A stretch of DNA of 64,000 nucleotides from Scatosoma sp002474405 (GTDB lineage: Bacteria > Bacillota > Clostridia > Christensenellales > Borkfalkiaceae). The DNA is taken from positions 39,740 to 103,739 of the forward strand of contig CALAFO010000053.1 of assembly GCA_937892545.1 (NCBI GenBank), read 5' to 3'. How positions within the stretch are numbered: the stretch's first letter is position 1; every line of letters begins with the position of its first letter. Shown here in pieces: positions 49,627 through 58,695 of the stretch. The notes beneath the pieces are model-generated. The model did no database searches. It was not told where the DNA came from and saw nothing but the letters and a program-made list of their open reading frames with translations. The position numbers were made by a program, and so were the translations under genes.

Positions 49627-49854
49627 TTAATATTCTTTTCTGCCTACAAGAAAATCGAGCGACACATCGTACAGCTCTGCCAGCGCGATAAATACGGGCA
49701 GCGACGGCAACGCCGTTTTGCGCTCGTACGCTTGGTACGATTGATACGCGATATGCAGTTTATCGGCAACCTGTTTTTGAGTATATCCGCATGACTTGCG
49801 CAAGTCTTTCAGCGCGGAGGACAAGCTTTCGATGTAATTTTCAAATTTTTTCAT
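49627..49854 (-). CDS. Small XRE-family regulator
   Basis: 75 aa from ATG 49854 (GAGGCG upstream); a longer 83-aa form starts at 49878. A single HTH: LKDLRKSCGYTQKQVADKLH, YQSYQAYERKTALPSLPVFI, ALAELYDVSLDFLVGRKEY. The upstream sequence contains CAAC-TTTTC-GTTG, a small palindrome suited to autoregulation. It is convergent with the TauE operon and divergent from the next XRE gene. Confidence 0.8.
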   Translation of the reverse strand: MKKFENYIESLSSALKDLRKSCGYTQKQVADKLHIAYQSYQAYERKTALPSLPVFIALAELYDVSLDFLVGRKEY

Positions 49855-49969
49855 TTTTGTGCGCCTCTTTACTTGCATTTTACAACGAAAAGTTGTACAA
49901 TGAAGAAAATACAGTTTTAAACTGTGCCATTTATTTAAAAATTAGTCAATGAAAAGCAAAATCAGGGCG

Positions 49970-50001
49970 ATTCAACCAAAAGTAAAGCAAATTCAACCAA
50001 A
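49970..50001. repeat. Direct repeat ATTCAACCAAA upstream of the XRE-membrane gene
   Basis: ATTCAACCAAA occurs at 49970-49980 and 49991-50001, 21 bases apart (two helical turns), between divergent regulator genes. Possible binding site; low certainty. Confidence 0.3.
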
Positions 50002-50096
50002 CGTTGAGAAAAAACATTTCACGTTCTTGGCGAAAATGTGTTATACTTGAATTACAAAAAACAAGTCCGCGTTTACGGAGAAGGGAGTAACTGGTA

Positions 50097-51062
50097 ATGA
50101 ACGATTTCGGTAAAGCAATTCAGACATTGAGAAAGAGAAAGAACCTAACGCAAGCAGAGCTTGCATCGTCGTTGAACGTTTCGGGGCAAGCGGTTTCGAA
50201 GTGGGAAAACAATCTTTCTCAACCAGACCTCGATACGGTGCAAAAGCTCATGAATATTTTTGAAGTATCGTGGGAAGAGTTCAGCGCGTTGTGCGACAAC
50301 GGCGAAAACGGGGAGGAAGAGGAAAAGAAACTTTCGGAACGGCGCGCGCAAGAGGAGATTGCGGCGGCAGCCGTTTCGGCGACGACGGCGGCGAACAATG
50401 CAAGCGCGGCGGCAAAGATGACGGCGCGCGTGGCAGAAGAATTGACGACGCAACCAAAATTGTCTGGTGTGTGCGCGTATTGCGGTAAAGCGATGTACGG
50501 CGAGAAAAACGTATATTTGAAATCGCCGAAAATCGTGTGTAACGAGTGCGCGGAGCGGGCAACCCGCAAAATCGCTTCAATAAAAGAGAGCAATCGGCAC
50601 GAGTTTAAAAAAGCAATGATTTTACCGGCGGTGATCGTGGCGATTGTTGCCGTAGCGTTTACGGTGTTTTCGTTTATCGGCGGCGCGGGGGCGACGTCTT
50701 TGGCGTGGCTTCCTCTCGGATTTCTCGTTTGGCTGCCGATTCCGCAGATATGTTGGGACAGAGGTCCTGTTCCCGATATTTTCGACGGCACTTGCGGAAA
50801 AACCATTCGCATGCCGGGGATTATTTTCGAATTGAGCATCGACGGCGTGATTTGGGCACTGCTTGTGAAAATCGGACTTTGGATTTTAAGCGCGGTTTTG
50901 GGGCTATTGCTTTCGCTTGCGGGGTACATAATTTGCATGATCGTTGCGCCGTTCTCGTTTGTGCCCGTGATGAAAAACGAAAAACAAGACGCCGAGGAGA
51001 GCGGCAATATTTCCGTTAGTAGGGTTTTGAGTATACTTGACGGAGAAAAACACGGTGTTTAA
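50097..51062 (+). CDS. XRE-type HTH fused to zinc-ribbon and membrane helices
   Basis: 321 aa in three parts. Residues 1-65 are an XRE HTH (AIQTLRKRKNLTQAELASSL, SGQAVSKWENNLSQPDLDTV). An Ala-rich linker leads to a zinc-ribbon-like segment, CAYCGK...CNECAE (about 123-155). The C-terminal 150 residues contain about four membrane helices with polar loops (RGPVPDIFDGTCGKTIRMPG). The build suggests a membrane-tethered regulator that senses an envelope signal. No enzyme motif is seen. Confidence 0.75.
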   Translation: MNDFGKAIQTLRKRKNLTQAELASSLNVSGQAVSKWENNLSQPDLDTVQKLMNIFEVSWEEFSALCDNGENGEEEEKKLSERRAQEEIAAAAVSATTAANNASAAAKMTARVAEELTTQPKLSGVCAYCGKAMYGEKNVYLKSPKIVCNECAERATRKIASIKESNRHEFKKAMILPAVIVAIVAVAFTVFSFIGGAGATSLAWLPLGFLVWLPIPQICWDRGPVPDIFDGTCGKTIRMPGIIFELSIDGVIWALLVKIGLWILSAVLGLLLSLAGYIICMIVAPFSFVPVMKNEKQDAEESGNISVSRVLSILDGEKHGV

Positions 51063-51096
51063 AATGGTAAACGATAAAAAATAAAGGAGTTTTTAT

Positions 51097-51501
51097 ATGA
51101 AAAAATCGATTTTGGTTTTGTTGGCTTTGGCTGTTATTGCTTCTGCGACGGCGTTTTGTTCGTGCGACAATACGTCCGGTTCCGCTGGGGCGGGTGGCGA
51201 TGTTTCGCAAGAACAGACGGGAGGAGAAACGGGTGATTCGAAAGACGGTTCGACTGAAGACGGAGAACAAGGCGGTACGACGGAAGGCGAAACGGGCGGT
51301 AATACTTCGGACGGAGAACAAAAAAACGAAATTACGGGTATAGCGTTTCAAGAAGCGGACTATACATACGACGGAGAAGAAAAGTGTGTGAAGGTGAACG
51401 AAAACGATTTGCCGAACGGGGTAAGCGTACGTTACGAAAATAACGTGAAAACGGACGCAGGAGAGTACGAAGCGAAAGCGGTGCTTTCGGGCGATGGGTA
51501 A
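51097..51501 (+). CDS. Putative lipoprotein with truncated Ig-like domain
   Basis: 134 aa with a lipoprotein-type signal (MKKSILVLLALAVIASATAFC) and a long Gly/Glu/Thr/Asp linker. An MBG/Big-like repeat begins EITGIAFQEADYTYDG and stops at KAVLSGDG, where related repeats run on for another 10-15 residues (typically GYN plus a final strand). The stop falls within an overlap with the next frame, so the gene has probably lost its 3' part. GGAG lies before ATG. Role unknown; likely surface adhesin-like before truncation. Confidence 0.6.
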   Translation: MKKSILVLLALAVIASATAFCSCDNTSGSAGAGGDVSQEQTGGETGDSKDGSTEDGEQGGTTEGETGGNTSDGEQKNEITGIAFQEADYTYDGEEKCVKVNENDLPNGVSVRYENNVKTDAGEYEAKAVLSGDG

Positions 51502-51877
51502 CAGTATGATTGTCAATTCTAATCCGTTCAAACTGGATACTTCGCGCCGATTCGATATTGAATTCAAGTCGGTGTATGCGTGGAAAGCCGTGCAAAAGGA
51601 CGGCGTTACAGAATACGAAAAAACGGAATTTGAAATTCCGATGCTGTTTGTGCAAAGAAAGTGTCTCGATACGTTTGGGGCAGACTTTTTCGAGAAAAAC
51701 GGCAAGCGGCTTGGCGGGGCGACTTCTGTGAACCTGAACGGTTCGGAAAATTCGCAAGCGGCGGTGGCTGCGGGGTATACGGTGCTTTTGCCCGAATACG
51801 AAAAAATTAAGGAGTCGGTTACGCACGAAGCGATTAAATCTTACTGCGAAATACAAGAAAAAGCGGAAAACGAATAA
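51494..51877 (+). pseudogene. Orphan 3' portion of an unidentified gene fused after the lipoprotein
   Basis: 127 aa overlapping the lipoprotein end by 8 bases. It opens abruptly (IVNSNPFKLDTSRRFDIEFK) with no ribosome site and continues with globular sequence (EFEIPMLFVQRKCLDTFGAD, GGATSVNLNGSENSQAAVAA). It lacks a plausible N-terminus. The simplest reading is that a deletion joined the lipoprotein repeat to the tail of another gene. I cannot name that gene. Confidence 0.45.
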
Positions 51878-51936
51878 AAAGAAAGAGGTTTATTCAAAAT
51901 TATCGTTGTAAACATGATAAAACGCCGTTAAAACGC

Positions 51937-51965
51937 TTGCATAACGCAAAAAATTATGCTATAAT
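51937..51965 (+). promoter_or_regulatory. Promoter of the rimP-nusA-infB operon
   Basis: TTGCAT (51937-51942) and TATAAT (51960-51965), 17-base spacer. Confidence 0.8.
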
Positions 51966-51990
51966 GTTTATACTTAATAATCAGTAATGA

Positions 51991-52020
51991 GTATTGAGAG
52001 TGGTTCGCCACTCTCAATAT
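51991..52020 (+). promoter_or_regulatory. Leader hairpin of the rimP-nusA operon
   Basis: TATTGAGAGTGG-TTCG-CCACTCTCAATA, a perfect 12-bp stem with a UUCG tetraloop in the 5' leader, 24 bases before the rimP start. Without a T run it is more likely a stabiliser or regulatory structure than a terminator. Confidence 0.75.
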
Positions 52021-52043
52021 TGCTATGTGGGAGGTATTTTGCC

Positions 52044-52505
52044 GTGAAATGTAAGCCTATCGAAGAAATAAAAGCCTTTCTTGAACCGATTGCCGCGGAA
52101 CAGGGAATCGAAATTTACGACGTGGAATTCAAAGTTGGCAAAGAGCCAGCGCTGACCGTTTTTATCGATAAAGAGGGCGGCGTGGATCTGAATACCTGCG
52201 AAGCGTTTCACCACGCGATAGACGAGCCGCTCGATACGCTCGACCCCACGTACGGCGAACCGTATACGCTGAACGTTTCTTCGCCGGGACTGGACCGGCC
52301 TTTAAAAACCGACAAAGACTTCGCGCGGGTAAAGGGCAAGAAAGTGGAAGTAAAGCTGTTTGCGCCGATGAAGGGCAAGAAGTTTTTCGAAGCTGTGTTA
52401 GAAGATTTTACGGAAACCTGCGTGATTCTGAACACGGGAAAGGAAACGGAAAAAATCGAACGGGCGAAAATCGCGCGGATCAACGAAGCAATCGATTTCG
52501 ATTGA
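52044..52505 (+). CDS. rimP: Ribosome maturation factor RimP
   Basis: 153 aa from GTG 52044 (GGGAGG 9 bases upstream); the longer frame runs through the leader hairpin. Family features: IYDVEFKVGKEPALTVFIDK, FHHAIDEPLDTLDPTYGEPY, LNVSSPGLDRPLKTDKDF. It assists 30S subunit maturation. First gene of the operon. Confidence 0.95.
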   Translation: MKCKPIEEIKAFLEPIAAEQGIEIYDVEFKVGKEPALTVFIDKEGGVDLNTCEAFHHAIDEPLDTLDPTYGEPYTLNVSSPGLDRPLKTDKDFARVKGKKVEVKLFAPMKGKKFFEAVLEDFTETCVILNTGKETEKIERAKIARINEAIDFD

Positions 52506-52580
52506 TCCGCCGCATCGGATAAAAGTAAAAATCAAACATTAAAAATAAAACACAAATCTGACTTCAGGAGAGAAAGTAAA

Positions 52581-53741
52581 ATGGACAACAAAGAATTTTT
52601 CGCCGCTTTCGACGATCTTTGCAAAGAAAAGGGAATCGGAAGAGAAGAATTTATCGAAACACTGAAAAACGCGCTCAATTCCGCTTATAAAAAGCAGTAC
52701 GACGACGGTTCGGAAGTGTTTGTGGACATCGATCCCGAAAAGGGCATTTTCGAATGTAACGCCGTGCAGAAAGTCGTGGCGGAAGTTACCGACCGCGACA
52801 GAGAAATTTCCGTGGAGGAAGCGCAGAAAATCAATCCCGAATATCGCGAGGGCGACGAAATCGTGCGTACGTTCGTGCCGCAGGATTTCGGACGGATTGC
52901 GGCGCAGACGGCGCGTCAGGTAATTTTGCAGAAACTCCGCGAGAAAGAACGCGACAACACGTTTTCCGCCATTTCCGATAAGGAAGGCGAGCTGATGGAA
53001 GCGACGGTACGCAAGATTGACGATAAAAACGTGTACGTTGATTTTGCCGATCGCAAAATCGAAGGCGTGATGCTGCCGCAGGACCAGTCGCCTACGGAAA
53101 AATACGAGCCGAACGACGTTATCAAAGTATTTGTGAAGCGCGTGAAGAGCGGCGGCAGAAATTCTCAGGTGCTTGTATCGCGTACGGCGCCGGGGCTGGT
53201 GAAAAAGCTGTTCGAACAGCAGGTGCCGGAAATCGCGCAGGGGCTTGTGGAAATCAAATCCGTTTCCCGCGAGGCAGGGCACAGAACGAAGATGGCGATT
53301 TACTCTTCCGATTCCCGCGTGGACGCGGTGGGCGCGTGCGTGGGCAACAAAGGCAGCCGCGTGAACGCCGTCGTGAACGAACTGGGCGGCGAGAAAATCG
53401 ATATTATTCTCTGGAGCGAAAATCCGCTTGAATTTATCGCGAAAGCGCTTTCTCCCGCAACGGTGATTTCCGTTACGCAGACGGGCGAAAATTCTGCCGT
53501 GGCGGTTGTGCCGGACGAAAAATTGTCGCTGGCGATCGGGCGCGACGGACAGAACGCGCGTCTGGCGGCGCGGCTGACGGGCTGGAAGATAGACGTGAAA
53601 GATTATTCCACGGCGGAGAAACTCGGACTTCTGGCATACGAGAACGAGGACGAAGAGGCGGAAGGCGAAGAAGCCGCTGCCGAAGATGAAACGCAGGGCG
53701 CCGGAGAGACGGCGGAAGAGACCGGAAAGACGGAAGAGTAA
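52581..53741 (+). CDS. nusA: Transcription elongation/termination factor NusA
   Basis: 386 aa: N-terminal RNA polymerase-binding domain, S1 domain (EGELMEATVRKIDDKNVYVD), and two KH domains (HRTKMAIYSSDSRVDAVGAC, VGNKGSRVNAVVNELGGEKI; AIGRDGQNARLAARLTGWKI). An acidic tail of about 40 residues (EDEEAEGEEAAAEDE) replaces the Gram-negative AR repeats, as in Firmicutes. AGGAGAG lies upstream. It overlaps rnpM by one base. Confidence 0.96.
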   Translation: MDNKEFFAAFDDLCKEKGIGREEFIETLKNALNSAYKKQYDDGSEVFVDIDPEKGIFECNAVQKVVAEVTDRDREISVEEAQKINPEYREGDEIVRTFVPQDFGRIAAQTARQVILQKLREKERDNTFSAISDKEGELMEATVRKIDDKNVYVDFADRKIEGVMLPQDQSPTEKYEPNDVIKVFVKRVKSGGRNSQVLVSRTAPGLVKKLFEQQVPEIAQGLVEIKSVSREAGHRTKMAIYSSDSRVDAVGACVGNKGSRVNAVVNELGGEKIDIILWSENPLEFIAKALSPATVISVTQTGENSAVAVVPDEKLSLAIGRDGQNARLAARLTGWKIDVKDYSTAEKLGLLAYENEDEEAEGEEAAAEDETQGAGETAEETGKTEE

Positions 53742-54016
53742 TGGAAAAGAAAGAGCCGAAAAGAATGTGCGTCGCGTGCCGCGAAATGAAAGACAAACGC
53801 GAACTTCTGCGCGTGGTGAAAAATGCGGCGGGAGAAATCGGAATCGATTTTTCGTTCAAAGCGGTGGGGCGCGGCGCGTACGTGTGCAAGAATGCGGAAT
53901 GCGTAAAGCGGATGAAAAAATATCGGCTGCTGAACAAAGCGTTTTCCTCGCCCGTAAGCGAGGAGATATACGCAAAAATCGAAGCGGAGTGCGCGGCGGA
54001 ACATGAAGAACGGTAA
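53741..54016 (+). CDS. rnpM: RNase P modulator RnpM (YlxR)
   Basis: 91 aa. The family motif KRMCVACREMKDKRELLRVV and the GRGAYVCKNAECVKRMKKYR block are intact. Homologues bind RNase P RNA and modulate its activity. It lies between nusA and the L7Ae-like gene as is standard. Confidence 0.92.
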   Translation: MEKKEPKRMCVACREMKDKRELLRVVKNAAGEIGIDFSFKAVGRGAYVCKNAECVKRMKKYRLLNKAFSSPVSEEIYAKIEAECAAEHEER

Positions 54017-54359
54017 CGGTGCCGCGAAAGACGAAGCGGCAAGATTGAAGGCGTATCTCGGTTTTTCTTTAAGAAGCGGAAAAATCGTGCTCGGCGCCGA
54101 TAAAATCGCGGAAACGCGGCGGGGCGTACGACTGATTCTTGCCGATTCGGACATGGGGAAAACGGCGTTGAAGAGGCTGAAAGCCGCGGCGGACGAAGCC
54201 GGCGCGCCGCTCTATCTGTACGACGGGCGGCTGGGCGAATTGCTGTCGATTCCCGCGGTGAAAGCGGCGGCATTGAAAGACAAAAATCTCGCGAAAGCGG
54301 CTGAAGGGGCTGTTTGCGCGGGCGAAAAGTGGAATTTATATTCGGAAGGAGAAATCTGA
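54003..54359 (+). CDS. L7Ae-family RNA-binding protein (YlxQ)
   Basis: 118 aa, overlapping rnpM by 14 bases. KAYLGFSLRSGKIVLGADKI, then RLILADSDMGKTALKRLKAA and YLYDGRLGELLSIPAVKAAA fit the L7Ae/YlxQ fold, which binds kink-turn RNA. Its precise target is not known. Confidence 0.85.
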   Translation: MKNGNGAAKDEAARLKAYLGFSLRSGKIVLGADKIAETRRGVRLILADSDMGKTALKRLKAAADEAGAPLYLYDGRLGELLSIPAVKAAALKDKNLAKAAEGAVCAGEKWNLYSEGEI

Positions 54360-54363
54360 ACTT

Positions 54364-57201
54364 ATGGCAACAAAAAAATACGAAAACGCGGAAAAGGTAA
54401 CGGAGCTGCTGGGAGCGGGCGGCTTGAAATCGGCTTCCGAGCGGTTACTTTCTTCGGAAAAGCAGCTTTCCGACATTCTGAAAAAGCTGACGATTCTCGA
54501 AGAAGAGCGCGATCGCGCAGACGCGGAAGAAAAGAGAATTGCGGAAGAACAGCGTTATGCGGAAGAGCAGGAACGCGCCGCAAAAGCAGCGGAAGAACAG
54601 GAAGCTGCGGAGAACGCGCGCGCGGAAGCCGAACGCGAGGCGGCGGAAGCTGCCGCGGCGAAGGCGAACAAAGAAGCGGAGAAAGCCGAAAGCAAGCAGG
54701 CACAAGCGCCTGCGCAGGCAAAGGAACCCGTTGCGGAATCCGCGCCTGTCGTGGAGCAGAAACCGGCGGAAAAAGAGTCTGCCGCGGAAAAAACGGCAGA
54801 AGAGAAAAAGACGGAAACCGTGAAAGAGGTTCCGTCGGTTGCCGTAAACGAAGAGAAAACGCCCGTAAGCGAAAAAGCGCCCGAAACGGCGGAAAAAACG
54901 CCGTCTGCGGAAAAAGCGGACTTAAAACCCGCCGCCGAAACGAAAGCGGCAGAGCCTGAAAAGCCCGCCACGCCTTCGTATATCGTGCGCAGAGCTTCCG
55001 ACGCGCCCGCGCCTTCCGCGCCCGTAACCCGCCCCGCAGGGGCGAAGAGACCTCCGATGCGTTTCGTGAACGGTCAGGCGGTGGGCGTATACGTAGCGAA
55101 GCCCGGCACGGAAAACAACGATAAACCTTCTTATCGTTCTGGCGGCGCGGCAGGTACGTTCCGTCCGAGAGGCGATAAGCCGTTCCCGCCGAGAACGGGT
55201 ACGGGCGCCGCGTCTTTTAAACCGAGAACCGGAGCTGTTGCCGCTCCCGTTCTCCCGAAAGAGAATACAAAATCCCCTTCCAAGAAAAAATTCGAAAAGA
55301 CATACGTAGAAAAACGCCCCGTATCCCGCTACACCCTTCAAAAGCAGCAGGGCATGACGGTGGAAGATTTCGACGAAGATAAGACGGGTTACAGAAAGGT
55401 CCGTTTGCCGAAAAAGGCGAAAAAGGCGGATATTCCTACGATTAAAATCGAACATGCCGTAGTTACCACGCAGGAAATTCCTTTGAAAGTTCTTTCCGAA
55501 AAACTGGGAATCTCCGCGGTGGAAATCACCAAGCGCCTTTTCAAAGAAGGCATTATGAAGAGCATCAACGATTCGATCGATTACGATAACGCGGCGCTTA
55601 TCGCGCTCGATATGGGCATCGACCTTGAATACAAGCCGGAAAAAACGGCGGAAGAGGTGCTTCTCGATACGGTGAAGGACGAGGACGAAACCAAGCTTGT
55701 AACGCGTGCGCCCGTAGTTACGGTGATGGGGCACGTAGACCACGGCAAGACTTCGCTGCTGGATAAAATCCGTTCCACTTCCGTTACGGAAGGCGAGGCG
55801 GGCGGCATTACGCAGAGCATCGGCGCCTATACGGTTACGGCGAAAGGCAAACAGATTACGTTTATCGATACGCCGGGACACGCGGCATTTACTTCGATGC
55901 GTGCGCGCGGCGCGAAAGTTACCGATATCGTCGTTCTGGTGGTGGCTGCCGACGACGGCATCATGCCGCAGACGGTGGAAGCCATCAACCACGCGAAAGC
56001 CGCAAACGTGCCGATTATCGTGGCGATGAACAAGATGGATAAGCCGGACGTGAACCCCGATAAGGTGAAGCAGGGGCTTGTGGAAAACAATCTCGTTCCC
56101 GAAGAGTGGGGCGGCGACGTAATGATCGTACCCGTTTCCGCGAAAACGGGTATGGGCATCGACAACCTGCTTGACGCCATCAATCTTGTGGCGGAAATGC
56201 AGGAACTGAAAGCCAACCCGGACAGAGAGGCGAAAGGTACGATTATCGAAGCTCGTCTGGATAAGGGGAAAGGTCCCGTGGCAAGCATCATCGTGCAGAA
56301 CGGTACGCTGCATACGGGTGATAATATCCTTTCCGGCACCACGATGGGCAGAGTGCGCGCTATGTTCGACGACAAGGGCAAACCCGTGAAAGCGGCAGGT
56401 CCTTCGATGGCGGTATCCGTGCTCGGTTTAGAGGACGTACCGAACGCGGGCGACAGCATTGTGGCGGTGGATCAGAGCCTGATGAAGCAGGTGCAGGAAG
56501 AACGCAAGAACAAAGAGCGCGAAAGCATGATCAAGGAACAGGGACACGTAACCCTCGACGACGTGTTCGCGCAGGTGGAAGAGGGCAAGATGAAGAATCT
56601 GAACCTCATTATCAAAGCGGACGTGCAGGGCAGCGTGGAAGCGGTGAAGCAGTCGCTTGAAAAGATGTCCAACGAAGAAGTGCGCGTAAAAGTGATTCAT
56701 GCGCAGGCGGGCGCGATTAACGAAAGCGACGTGATGCTGGCGGAAAGCGCGAACGCGATTATCATCGGCTTCAACGTTCGCCCGGACGCGAAAGCGAAAA
56801 AGCTTGCGGAAACTTCGAAAGTGGACGTGAGAATGTACCGCATTATTTACGAGCTGCTGGACGATATCGAAAAGGCGCTGAAAGGTATGCTTACGCCGAA
56901 AACGCAGGACGTTCTTACGGGCAAATGCGAAGTTCGCCAGACGTTCCAGATTACGGGCGTCGGTACGGTTGCGGGCTGCTATGTAACGGAAGGCAAGATT
57001 GTACGCGGCGGCAAGCTTCGTATCTATCGCGACGACATTATGATTTGCGAGGGCGGCGTGAAGCAGCTCAAGCGTTTCAAGGACGACGTGAAAGAAGTGA
57101 ATTACGGCTACGAATGCGGCTGCGCGATCAACGGCTTCAACGAAATCCGCGTGGGCGACATTATCGAATGTTACGTAACGGAGGAGATTAAAGCTGAATG
57201 A
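54364..57201 (+). CDS. infB: Translation initiation factor IF-2
   Basis: 945 aa. A charged Ala/Glu-rich N-terminal region of about 300 residues is followed by the IF2 N-domain and the GTPase: VTVMGHVDHGKTSLLDKIRS (G1, near residue 452), DTPGHAAFTSMRARG (G3) and VAMNKMDKPD (G4). Domains II-IV follow, ending ECYVTEEIKAE. It delivers initiator tRNA to the 30S subunit. The low-complexity N-terminus is long but common in Clostridia. Confidence 0.97.
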   Translation: MATKKYENAEKVTELLGAGGLKSASERLLSSEKQLSDILKKLTILEEERDRADAEEKRIAEEQRYAEEQERAAKAAEEQEAAENARAEAEREAAEAAAAKANKEAEKAESKQAQAPAQAKEPVAESAPVVEQKPAEKESAAEKTAEEKKTETVKEVPSVAVNEEKTPVSEKAPETAEKTPSAEKADLKPAAETKAAEPEKPATPSYIVRRASDAPAPSAPVTRPAGAKRPPMRFVNGQAVGVYVAKPGTENNDKPSYRSGGAAGTFRPRGDKPFPPRTGTGAASFKPRTGAVAAPVLPKENTKSPSKKKFEKTYVEKRPVSRYTLQKQQGMTVEDFDEDKTGYRKVRLPKKAKKADIPTIKIEHAVVTTQEIPLKVLSEKLGISAVEITKRLFKEGIMKSINDSIDYDNAALIALDMGIDLEYKPEKTAEEVLLDTVKDEDETKLVTRAPVVTVMGHVDHGKTSLLDKIRSTSVTEGEAGGITQSIGAYTVTAKGKQITFIDTPGHAAFTSMRARGAKVTDIVVLVVAADDGIMPQTVEAINHAKAANVPIIVAMNKMDKPDVNPDKVKQGLVENNLVPEEWGGDVMIVPVSAKTGMGIDNLLDAINLVAEMQELKANPDREAKGTIIEARLDKGKGPVASIIVQNGTLHTGDNILSGTTMGRVRAMFDDKGKPVKAAGPSMAVSVLGLEDVPNAGDSIVAVDQSLMKQVQEERKNKERESMIKEQGHVTLDDVFAQVEEGKMKNLNLIIKADVQGSVEAVKQSLEKMSNEEVRVKVIHAQAGAINESDVMLAESANAIIIGFNVRPDAKAKKLAETSKVDVRMYRIIYELLDDIEKALKGMLTPKTQDVLTGKCEVRQTFQITGVGTVAGCYVTEGKIVRGGKLRIYRDDIMICEGGVKQLKRFKDDVKEVNYGYECGCAINGFNEIRVGDIIECYVTEEIKAE

Positions 57202-57599
57202 AGGTTTCGAGAACTTCGCGACTGAACGGAGAGTATCAGAAAGAAATCAGCGCGATTATTTCGGGAAAACTGAAAAATCGCGATCCGCGCCTCACGGGAT
57301 TGATTTCCGTTACGGAAGCGGACGTTGCGCCCGATTTGAAAACGGCAAACGTATACGTGAGTATCTATGCCTCTTCCGAAGAAACGAAAAAGCGCGATTT
57401 TGCGATTCTGCAGGAGAATGCGCCGTTTATACGGCACGAACTTTCTCAGGTGATGCGTATGCGCACCGTGCCCGCGCTTACGTTCCGGCTGGATAAAAGC
57501 ATGGAATACGGTTCGAAAATGGACGAGCTGTTCAGAAAAATTCACGTGGAAGAAAGCGCCGGCGAGGACGGAAAAGACGGCGGAGAAACGGAAAAATAA
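57198..57599 (+). CDS. rbfA: Ribosome-binding factor A
   Basis: 133 aa, overlapping infB by 4 bases. KVSRTSRLNGEYQKEISAII, ISVTEADVAPDLKTANVYVS and IRHELSQVMRMRTVPALTFR with DKSMEYGSKMDELF are diagnostic. It matures the 16S 5' end. The acidic C-terminal tail is slightly longer than usual. Confidence 0.96.
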   Translation: MKVSRTSRLNGEYQKEISAIISGKLKNRDPRLTGLISVTEADVAPDLKTANVYVSIYASSEETKKRDFAILQENAPFIRHELSQVMRMRTVPALTFRLDKSMEYGSKMDELFRKIHVEESAGEDGKDGGETEK

Positions 57600-57610
57600 A
57601 GACGAAAAAG

Positions 57611-58606
57611 ATGACGGATATTCTGAAATTTTTTACCGACGACGAGCGTGCGACGCTTGCGCGGGCGGCAAAACAAATAAAAGCGGCGAAAAAAATTGCC
57701 GTGATAACGCATATGCGCCCGGACGGAGACGCGGTGGGCAGCGCGCTTTCGCTTACGCTGGCGTTGAAAAACATGGGTAAAAACTGCGTTGTCTGCGACG
57801 AATCGGAACTTCCGTCGAATCTGACGTTTATATCTCAGGCGGCGTGGCTGGAAAAAGAACTGCCCGACGATGCGGATTTATATATCGCCGTAGACAGCGC
57901 CGACGTGGCGCGGCTCGGCGCGGAATGCGATGCGTTTCGTTTTGCGGGGCAGCGGGCGATAACCTGGAATATCGATCATCATGTATCGAATACGCGCTAT
58001 GCGAAAGAAAATTTCGTGCGGGTTTGTTCGGCGAATTGCATGAACATGCTGGGGCTGCTTCTGACGCTCGGCGCGGAAATCGGGAAGGACGTCGCAAATC
58101 TGCTGATGGTAGGCTTGCTTACCGATTCCGGAGATTTTTCGCACGACGACGTAACGGAAGAGACGTTTGCGGCGGGCGCGTATCTTACGGCGGGGGGGGG
58201 GGGCGGAGCTTTGTTGCAGGATAAGCCGTTTAAAAAAAAAACCAAAAAAAGCGCGCTTCTGCACGGCGAAACGATGAGCAAAATGAAATTCGATTTCGAC
58301 GACCGTTTTGCGTATATCGTAATTACGCGCGCCATGCTGGAAAAATACGGCGCCGATCAGGGCGCGACGGAAGGGTTTGTGGACTTCCCTTTGTCGGTGG
58401 ACGGCGTAGAAATCTGCGCTTCCATTATGGAAGTAAAAAAAGGGCAGTATAAAATTTCTTTGCGTTCGAAATCGTATGCCGACGTAAACCGGCTGGCGGC
58501 TACGTTCGGCGGCGGCGGGCACGTCCGCGCGGCGGGGTGTATGTTAAGCGGCGATATTTACGAAGTGATAGACAGGCTTTCGTATGCCGTATCGCAATAT
58601 TTATAA
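57611..58606 (+). CDS. nrnA: DHH/DHHA1 bifunctional nanoRNase/pAp phosphatase (NrnA) with homopolymer tracts
   Basis: 331 aa. DHH motifs are THMRPDGDAVGSALSL (metal), DSADVARLG, NIDHHVSNTRYAKEN and LLTDSGDFSHDDV; the DHHA1 domain ends GGGGHVRAAGCMLSG. It degrades short RNAs and dephosphorylates pAp. In the linker, AYLTAGGGGGALLQDKPFKK is encoded by 12 consecutive G (58192-58203), then 10 A (58232-58241) and 7 A (58244-58250). These tracts leave the frame open here but are prone to slippage. The odd Gly run replaces residues that are usually mixed. It is last in the operon. Confidence 0.9.
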   Translation: MTDILKFFTDDERATLARAAKQIKAAKKIAVITHMRPDGDAVGSALSLTLALKNMGKNCVVCDESELPSNLTFISQAAWLEKELPDDADLYIAVDSADVARLGAECDAFRFAGQRAITWNIDHHVSNTRYAKENFVRVCSANCMNMLGLLLTLGAEIGKDVANLLMVGLLTDSGDFSHDDVTEETFAAGAYLTAGGGGGALLQDKPFKKKTKKSALLHGETMSKMKFDFDDRFAYIVITRAMLEKYGADQGATEGFVDFPLSVDGVEICASIMEVKKGQYKISLRSKSYADVNRLAATFGGGGHVRAAGCMLSGDIYEVIDRLSYAVSQYL

Positions 58607-58695
58607 AGACGCAAGGAGACAAGCCGTAGTCAGGTTGTATCAGGAAACTTTTTTGCTTCTTTGAAAACGATAAATATCGAAAATAGTATAAATTG

